DNA from: Monocercomonoides exilis
Taxonomy: Eukaryota; Preaxostyla; Oxymonadida; Polymastigidae
Assembly: GCA_001643675.2 (NCBI GenBank)
Contig: LSRY02000010.1
Span: forward strand, 1,134,501 to 1,198,500
Direction of reading: 5' to 3'
Length of the DNA stretch: 64,000 nucleotides
Shown one piece after another: positions 56,702 to 64,000 of this stretch. The position numbers were made by a program, and so were the translations under genes. Numbering within the stretch: position 1 is the stretch's first letter; each line of letters begins with the position of its first letter. The notes under the pieces were generated by a model. The model was not told the DNA's origin. It saw nothing but the letters and a program-made list of their open reading frames with translations, and ran no database searches.

Positions 56702-59495
56702 CTATTTTTTCTTATTAGACTTATTTTTAGAATTTTTCTCATGACTTATATCTGGAGTTTTTAACGGATCCTTTGTTTTTGATGCTAATGCTTGTTTGTT
56801 TTTGTTCTCCTCTGCCTGAGGTGGAATACGTCTTCTTATATCTTTATTCTCTTCTTTTTCCTGCAACAACTGACTGCTTTGCACCTCCTCTTCCTCCTTC
56901 ACCGTTCCCTTTTCTGGATCTTCCTTCTCGCTTTCGCTGCTGTCCTCCTCGCCGCCTCCGCCCAGCTGCCGGATGAGGTTCTGCACTGCGGGGTCGTTCT
57001 CATCCAGCGGCTCAGACTTTACCACGATCACAATCACAATCACAAAGAACAGCACAATAAACAGAACCACCCCAATGATGATTCCTGTCTGATGATCGGT
57101 GATCCAGTTCGTGAAGTGGTCTGCCTTCGACAGCGGCTCTGCCATCGACCCGGAGGGCGCAATGGCGCTGCGTCCAATACCAACAAGCCACTGGGTAAGA
57201 GAAGAAGCATTAAGAGGCCTCAATGAATGTGTTTTCGCTCCACTTCCAGTCGCTGCTGCTCCTTCTCCTTCTTTCTTATTGCCCTTTTCCTTCAGCTCTG
57301 GAAAGTCGAGGGGAGAGTTGTTCACTGCGAGGCTGTCTGGGAGCGTCCATGTGTCTTCTGAAGTGGCATTGTAGACAAACACCACTGCGTGTTCAGAAGG
57401 CGAAGAAGGCGACGCGATTTCGTCTTGCTTCAGCCCAAACCACTTGTCAAACCGCACATATTTCGTAGTGTTCAGAATAGAGAAGTACAGCTTGCCGCTG
57501 ACATCTGGAGGAATAAGCGGATTAGCCAGCGATGTATTGGTATCAGATAATGACAGCTTAGGCAATGGAAGAGAAGAAGAAACAGAAGAAGAAGCAGAAG
57601 AAGAATCGTGTTTCATTGCATTTGCACTTCCTTCCACACGCGGACACATCAGATCCCACGACAGCCTCATAAACGACTGCTTCCGTTGGGCAAGCAAAGC
57701 TCCGTCAGTTGCAACACGCACTCTTTCTGCGTCTGCACTGAGCGGCTCTGAAGGAATCGCCAAAATCACACTGAGCGCATTAGCCTCTTCCATCCAGTCG
57801 CCCAGTGCCGACGTGTACTCAGCAGAGGGCGGGTTCAGGTTGCGGAAGACAAACAGAGAAATCAGCTTCGCCAGCGTCTGCGTGCTCTTCTTGACGGTCA
57901 GAACAGGCTCTGAAGCGCTGCTCTCGTATTTGTCTGTGCCCAACAAGAGCACCACGTCTGGGCGAAACGGCGGAGGCGGGCCAGATTTGAGGGTGAGTCG
58001 TTGGGCTGCGGTGGAAGGAGAGTTGGCTGAGCAGCGCGGAAGAGGCTGCTGTGGCACTGATGTGGCGGTGAGGTTCCGAGTGTGGGCCCTCATCCCGTTT
58101 TTCTCGATGAAAGGCGAGATGAAAGAAGAGCTTGAAGAAGAAGAAGAAGAAGAAGAGAAATCCACTTTTTCCTCTTCCGAATCTGATGATGTTGTAGTTT
58201 CACTCTCTTTCGCTACTTTTCTTCCAGAGTAGCACTGCGGAATCTGCACAGAAGAAGCCTCGCTTTCGGAAGTGAATGGGAAAACAGACACGAAATGGCC
58301 ATTTACACCCGCCGCAAGCAGCAAGAACTTGCTCTCGTCGCTCATCCACTCGAGATACTTGTCAATGCTCTGTGATGGCTGAGGCAGCTGCACGCCGTCA
58401 AGAGAACACTGCCGCCCTCTTTCAGACAGAATCAATCTCAATGTATCTTTAACATCTTCGAGTGATGAGTAGTTTTCTGATGATTGACTGGACTTTTGAG
58501 TACGGGAAGGAGCGCTTTCTTTTTCTTTTTGGTTCGCATTGGAGTTTTCTGTCTGTTTGTTTGATGGCATGTGAAGAAGAGGTGTTGTGTCAACAATAAA
58601 ATACCGCGAAAGTGTGTGTCTCTGATGCTGTGATAGGATGGAGAAGATTTCGGCTGGCTGAATGTTCAAAGCTGATTCGGGCTTTGGCTCGGATTTCATA
58701 GCCTTTTCAACAATAAAATCTTTAGAGACAACACTGGGATGTGTGAATAAATAAAAATTATTAAACTGAGCATCCAATCCAAATTCTGGCTCTTTTTGAG
58801 GCTTTGTCAATACATCTAAAACCTCAATAATGCTAAAATCAGTAACAAAAGGCTTCTCAACCATCTTTCTGACGTATGCGTCAAATGAAGCTGCTGTTCT
58901 CTCCCCGGTGTATTCCTGAATCGGATGTCCTGAAAAAATTTGAATTTCATTCAAATTATAAAATTTAAAAAAAGCTTTGTACCATTTTCAAAAACAATGA
59001 TTGTTGGATATGCTTTAACTCCCATTCTTTTTCTCAAATGCTTTTGACTCTCACACTCAACGTTTCCGTAACTTACGCCTGGAGGAGCAATATTTGCTGC
59101 TTTAATCCATTCCGGCTCCATTGCAGCACATCGATGACACCTTGTAAAAAGAAATGAACTTATTGATAAATATTTAACACATATTACACAAACCAATGAG
59201 CATAAAATCGCTGGGTCAATTTTTTCAATATCATATAAATAAATTTGCAGTAAAAATTCAAGGAAATAAGTACAAGAACATACAACTCTTTAAACATTTC
59301 AAGTTTTAAAATAAACATGATAATGTATCATTTGAAACAATAAAAACATTAAGCAAGCAATAATGAATTTTAAGCAAACATCCATATTCCTTTTTCTGTT
59401 AATTGGTCAAAATAATCATTTTTCAATTCAACAACCGATGAAGTCCCTTCGGAATAAATACATAAAAATAATAATAGAAAAAGTGATTTGAGCAT
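56702..59495 (-). CDS. Thioredoxin-domain ER type I membrane protein
   Basis: Supported exons 58929-56702, 59140-58983 and one ending at 59194. A first exon with ATG 59495 gives a signal peptide (MLKSLFLLLFLCIYS) then VVELKNDYFDQLTEKGIW; the junction between these two is unresolved. The thioredoxin fold shows FYAHWCHRCAAMEPEW with active site CHRC, then GVKAYPTIIVFENG with the cis-Pro, as in PDI/TMX proteins. The lumenal region continues for about 600 residues with poorly conserved sequence and a Ser run near 58125-58165. A single TM helix (GIIIGVVLFIVLFFVIVIV) follows near 57015-57090. The cytosolic tail of about 120 residues is charged and ends Lys-rich (KNSKNKSNKKK), compatible with ER retention. 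It probably acts in disulphide chemistry in the secretory pathway. It is much longer than human TMX3 (about 450 residues). Confidence 0.75.
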
Positions 59496-59784
59496 CCTTG
59501 CTTTGTTGCTCAAATATTCTCCTCAACAAAATACGATAACAGAACAAAAATAATTATGCTTGAATACCCATATAAATTAATTTATTTCTAAGAGAATTTA
59601 ATTTCATTTTTTATTAATGTTGTAATTGAATTTTGAATTTAAATCATTGAAATTCCTTTATACTGCTATTAATATTTTGAATAAAAAGTAACAGCTATTT
59701 TTCTTTTAAAGAAATTATAAGTTGTCATGTCAACTTTGACGTGAAAAGAGACCTCAAACCATTAACACATATATTTTATCAAAA

Positions 59785-60219
59785 ATGATTTCCATTTATT
59801 ATGCAATATGTTGCTTACTGGCGATTGTTAATTGCGAACAGTCTCTTCGCAGAAAATGCGAAAATCTTCAACTTGATGCAACTGAACTGAGACATCAATG
59901 TGGAGCTAAATGCCAGGTATTTCTTATTGATTTTAATTTAATATCAAGCACTCTTTGATGTATTTGAATTTAGAACGAACTTTCCACGTGCTTTGAAGAC
60001 AGTTATCCTCAGTGCTCTGAAATGTGCTCAAAAGAATCTGATGAAGAAAAACAAGATGAATGCATGAAAGGATGCATTTCACAGAAGGCATTCGTTTGTC
60101 TTGACGTTCATAGATTTTGTAACACAGGATGCAATCGACAAGCTAATCAAATACTTCTCGACGGAGGCTGCATTAGAAAACGACAACGCCCCCAAGAACA
60201 AAATAAAGCTAACAATTAA
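59785..60219 (+). CDS. Small secreted Cys-rich protein, 125 aa
   Basis: Model join(59785..59916,59974..60219); a 57-base GTATTT...GAATTTAG intron in phase 0. A signal peptide (MISIYYAICCLLAIVNC) is followed by a mature part with twelve Cys spread over about 90 residues, including the pairs HQCGAKC, QCSEMC and GCNRQANQ. The even number suggests six disulphides. The tail is basic and Gln/Asn-rich. No named family is recognised. It lies between the thioredoxin-domain gene (divergent) and TRM1; the proximity to an oxidoreductase may be chance. Confidence 0.75.
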
Positions 60220-60418
60220 TTCTAATTGTTTGCATGAATTCCACACTTCATTTAAATGTATTTGCCACAAGTGAAACAAGTAATTTTTTTGAAACAAATT
60301 TTTGCGTATTTCTTTTTAAAGAAAATTTTTTTAACTCGTACAAGAATTATAAGTTCATGTTTTTTATTTTCTTCGAGAATAAGCCTGTTATTTGAAAATG
60401 TAACCATAATATACTTTC

Positions 60419-63400
60419 ATGGAGTCAAAACCTTCTTGGATTCGAGAAGGAAGGGCTAAAGTTCATGTTGGAACAGATGTTTTTTATAACCCCGTTCAAT
60501 GTTTTAATAGAGATATGAGCATGCTTGCGGCGATGATTGCTGCTGAAGATATGAAAGAGGAATATGAAATAAAGCAAAAAAAGCGCTCTTCTTCAAAACT
60601 TAGAAGGAATCAAGATGAAGAGCAGAATTACACCAATAAAGATATGCTCCAAAAAGAAAATGAAGCAAAACTTCGACCAAAAATATGTGAAGAAGATGGA
60701 AAAACGGAAAACTTTCCAGGTTTAAAAGTTCTTGATGCACTTGCTGCATCTGGCCTTCGAGCTCTTCGTTACTATCTTGAAGTTCCTTACGTTAGCACTG
60801 CTTATGCTAATGATTTTGATGAAGATGCTGTGAAATCAATTTTCCAAAATATCGAGTTAAACAATATTAATCCTTCTTGTTTTCATGCAAATCAAGGAGA
60901 TGCAAGGTTTGTAAACTTTTCAGAAGAGTGCCGCAATGTTGACTTTTATTGTTTGCAAATGCTTCAACACTTGATATTGAAATAAACATTTCAGTTTTTA
61001 TATGTTATTGAATAAAAACCAGAAAACATATTTCAATATCATTGATCTTGATCCTTATGGAACTGCAGCTCCTTTTATTGATGCTGCGATTCAATCTGTT
61101 GCGGATGGAGGGCTGCTTGCTGTGACATGCACAGATATGGGCGTTCTTGCAGGCAATCATATTGATACTTGCTATAACAAATACGGAGTTGTTGCTCACA
61201 AAGCAAAATATTGCCACGAAATGGCGCTTCGCATTCTTCTTTCGACACTCGCCACGCGTGCTGCACTTCACGGAAAATACATTGTTCCGCAGCTGTCTCT
61301 ATCAGTCGATTTTTATGTGCGCTGCTTTGTGAGAGTGTTTATATCGCCCACAAAAGCGAAGGAAACGGGATGCCATCTGAGCTGGCTGTGGCAGTGCAAC
61401 AGCTGCCCGGCCTTTTGGCTCCAGTGCATCATGGAAAAGAAGAGCGAAAAGGAAGCCAAGAAAAAGATGGAAAAATCATCTTACATTCCAGCTGGTAAAG
61501 AGACAGAGGAAACAACGTTCAAAGACAACGTGACTGAGAAGTTTCATGTGCAGGCTGGACTTCCGTTTTCTCCTGTGCCTTCTCTTTTCTCCTCCTCCTC
61601 CTCCACTTCTTCTTCTTCTTCGAGTCTTCAGGCGAATGATCGCTGCCCCTGCTGCCGTGTGGGGAGAGTGAATCTTGGAGGTCCTATTTGGAGCAGCCCG
61701 CTGCACTCAAAGCCGTTTTTGATGAAGATGACACAGAAACTGATGGAAAGCTCAGAAACGATAGAGGAAAGTGAAGAAGATGGAGAGAAGAAGGAAGGAA
61801 AGGGAGAAAGTGAAGGAGAAGAAGAAAAAGAGAAGGATATGAAAGAAGAGAAGCCAAAAAGAGGGATATTTCGAACAAAGAAAAGAATGCTGGGAACACT
61901 CGGGGTTTTGCTAAGGGTTTGAAATTATTCACATTAACCACAAAAAAATTTTTTTATTTGAAAAACGAAATCAAAACAATTTAACTTCTTCATTTCTTGT
62001 ATCTATTTTTTTTTTTCCTTCTCTTTCATTCCATTATTTGTTCTAACAGGAATTACCAGATGTTCCACTTTACTATTCATACAGCGATTTGTGCGGGTTC
62101 TTTTCAGTTAGCTCTCCTCCACCTTCGACTTTTATGTTTGTCAATTGAAAAAAAATTATTATTGTTATTATTCTTTTTTTTTTTCACGCTATTTCTTCAA
62201 AAATCACTTTTAATGAATTTTATTTATTTCTTTCTCTTTCTTTCTCTCTTCTCTCTTCTCTCTTCTCTCTTCTCTCTTTCTCTTTCTCTTTCTCTCTCTC
62301 TCTCTTTCTCTCTTTCTCTCTTTCTCTCTTTCTCTCTTTCTCTCTTTCTCTCTTTCTCTCTCTCTGTTCTTTCTATTTACCAGTTCTTATCTTCTTCTGC
62401 GCAAATATTCCGTGTCTCAGTCGCATTGCGGACCAACATTTATCAAAACGACTGCTCCACCGATGGTTGTGTTTGACTTCTTCAAGCATCTCATTCAGCA
62501 GCGCACCCCACAAAGATATCTGAAAGCGATTCAAACAGAGGGAAAATTGTGTGAATGTGCTGATGATGAAGCTAATGATGATGCTGGAGACGAAAGCTCG
62601 AATGAATTAGAAGCAGAAGAAAGAGGCGAAAACGATAAGATTGAAGAGAAGAAAGAGAAAAATGAAGAAGATAAAACTGACAATACAAATGCACATTTGT
62701 GCGAGAAGGATATTGAACAAGCCAACAAGAAGGCACAAAATGAGAAAATGACTTCAGATTCAGCTTCAATAAAAGCATTGCTTCCAGCGCCTCGTCCTAC
62801 AAGAACGCAAAAACTGAAGGAAAACCGTGTGCCGGCGCTGAGGGGAATTATGCAGTCGAATTATGAGCCACTGCCGGCAACTGTATCTGCAGAAGTCGAA
62901 AGTATCACGATTGACCAGATAGAAGAGTCGCTGTATGGGAAAGTGGTGAATGGGAATGGAGAAAATGATGGGGAAACATCTTCTTCTTCTTCAGTAGCAA
63001 CGAAATCATCATCGTCATCGACATCAGCAGCAAAAGAAGCAAAAGAAACGACAACTTCTGTTTCCTCTTCTTTATCTCCTTCATCCGAAGAGTCAAGCAA
63101 AGATTCCTCCAAATCTTTATGCTCTTCTCTTTCTGAAGAAGCGCAAAAGGCACTTGAAGAAGCCAAAACGCATATTTTGACTGTTATGCACTTGACTTTG
63201 AGTGAAATTGCGCCTCGTTCAGGGAAAACAGTGAAAACATCTCCAGTTGATGCATCAGAAGACAAGTTTGCACTGCCGGTTCCACGATTTATTATGGCGG
63301 AAAAGGGGTTTGGACCAAAAGCGAAGGCACATAAAGGGTTTGATTATATATGTTTGTATTTATATTTTGAATAATGTTTTTGTTTGAATTTGCTTTAAAT

Positions 63401-63660
63401 AAAACTACAATTTTGGATTTGCTTATTAATTTATAAATTTATCAATTTATTAAAAAACTTTCAGTGAAGTATCCGAGAAGAGGAAGCAAAAGATGGCACA
63501 AAAAGAAGAAGAAAAGAGAAAAGAAAGAGAAAGAATGAGAATGGAATATGCGAAAGTGTACGGTCCGAAAGAGAAAACTTTAAGCAAAAAGGAGAAAAAG
63601 AAGTTGGAAAAAATGCAATCGAGCACAAGCTCGCAAGACGTGAGCAATCACATATCATGA
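60419..63660 (+). CDS. TRM1: tRNA (guanine26-N2)-dimethyltransferase
   Basis: Exons 60419-60937, 61023-61916, 62050 to about 62130, 62393-63337 and 63465-63660. TRM1 makes m2,2G at position 26 of tRNAs using S-adenosylmethionine. Signatures: DVFYNPVQCFNRDMSM; the SAM-binding LDALAASGLRALRYYLE; NIIDLDPYGTAAPFIDAA with the catalytic DPYG; LLAVTCTDMGVLAGN; FYVRCFVRVFISP; the zinc-binding CNSCPAF and CPCC...GGPIWSSPLH; ELPDVPLYYSYSDL; and SQSHCGPTFIKTTAPP. The first intron is placed by family spacing (60938-61022). Acidic/Lys-rich inserts occur after the N-terminal motif, in the zinc domain and in the C-terminal third. The C-terminus ends with a Lys/Glu coiled tail. The third intron holds a CT microsatellite; its exact donor is uncertain. 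Confidence 0.9.
62228..62365 (+). repeat. Intronic (TCTTTCTC)n pyrimidine microsatellite
   Basis: A near-pure C/T tract of about 135 bases with CTCTTTCT-like units inside a TRM1 intron. It stands just upstream of the acceptor TTTACCAG at about 62392, so it extends the polypyrimidine tract. Likely length-variable. Confidence 0.85.
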
Positions 63661-63809
63661 ATTATTTAATTTTGAATATTCACTTTTTTGAAAATTACTT
63701 AAAATCCATCTCGCATATTTAATACATCAAAATACTATCAGGCGCTTTTGTGTTTTGCTTAAAATAAGGAGAACTTCGTGAACTGAAAAGAATAATCAGA
63801 AAGGATATA

Positions 63810-64000
63810 GGGTCAGTAATTTATCATATCCCCTTTTTTTTTATCGGGACATAAATTTTCTGGCTCTCAAGAGCACTTTCAGAAAAAAATAAATAATAGA
63901 AAATAATTAATATATTATAATATACTATTTCAGAAAATATTTTTTCAAATTTTAATTTTTGTGAAAAGATCTGGTGTTTTTTGTTTTATTTTTAAGATCA
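63810..64000. mobile_element. Partial second copy of foldback family 1
   Basis: It starts GGGTCAGTAATTTATCATAT and continues with CCCC-T-run, GACATAAATTTT, an AATAAT-TATATTAT core, and GAAAAGATCTG...TTTTATTTTTAAGATCA. These blocks match, in order, the left arm of the element at 41139 (CCCCG-T-run, GATCCTAAATTTTTTT, AATAATATATTAT, AAAAGATCTGAATTTTTTAA, TTTTTTGATCA). It is diverged by substitutions and small indels and cut by the window end. Confidence 0.65.

Noticed and set aside
62228-62365. CT-rich tract as coding (Leu/Ser/Phe-rich frame)
   Set aside because: It falls between two TRM1 exons that join conserved motifs, so it is intron.
1-64000. Reassigned stop codons (TAA/TAG=Gln as in some oxymonads)
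   Set aside because: Good models end at TAA, TAG and TGA in the expected places, and reading through them gives non-protein AT-rich text.
1-64000. CRISPR arrays, bacterial operons, rRNA
   Set aside because: No regularly spaced repeats, no Shine-Dalgarno-linked operons and no rRNA-like sequence; spliceosomal introns show it is eukaryotic nuclear DNA. No tRNA was recognised by eye, but a covariance-model search could not be run.

Overview
The window is AT-rich nuclear DNA from a microbial eukaryote. Genes are interrupted by short GT-AG introns (about 47 to 115 bases where I could place both ends), packed on both strands, and use the standard code: finished gene models end at TAA, TAG and TGA. 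Housekeeping proteins carry long Ser, Asp/Glu, Gln or Pro insertions. My best guess is an oxymonad-like protist (Monocercomonoides/Blattamonas type), from intron style, low-complexity inserts and transposon types; this is inference, not identification.

Layout. 1-1090: no gene seen. 1091-8746: a member of an unrecognised paralogous family (gene A), then a 1,594-residue Ser-rich protein. 8747-14560: gene-poor, with decayed coding relics. 14564-22057: a broken family copy (gene B), a pogo/Tigger-like transposase relic, a 26-base C-rich tract, and family gene C on the minus strand. 22244-26115: a multi-exon FtsX/MacB-type membrane protein. 27148-30722: importin-alpha-like gene and an RRM gene, divergent. 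30830-33449: family gene D. 33801-39440: an N-myristoylation-motif coiled-coil protein divergent from NAD kinase. 39441-46195: repeat-rich block with two adjacent foldback elements, a small MITE-like element, and a dead ISXO2/Merlin-like transposase between direct repeats. 46486-49178: a polytopic membrane protein. 51810-59495: minus-strand run of a PHD-zinc knuckle-PHD chromatin reader, RAD51C, and a thioredoxin-domain ER membrane protein. 59785-63660: plus-strand small secreted Cys-rich protein and TRM1 tRNA methyltransferase. From 63810 a second copy of foldback family 1 begins and runs off the end.

The genes do not form one pathway; they are mostly housekeeping (nuclear import, tRNA modification, NADP supply, recombination, chromatin, ER redox, membrane export). 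The most notable novel feature is the four-member family (genes A-D), all in the first 34 kb. It shares a basic-RRR / GEW / acidic core that I cannot match to any named family. Exon boundaries were placed by eye from frame continuity and GT-AG signals and are good to a base or two where stated.
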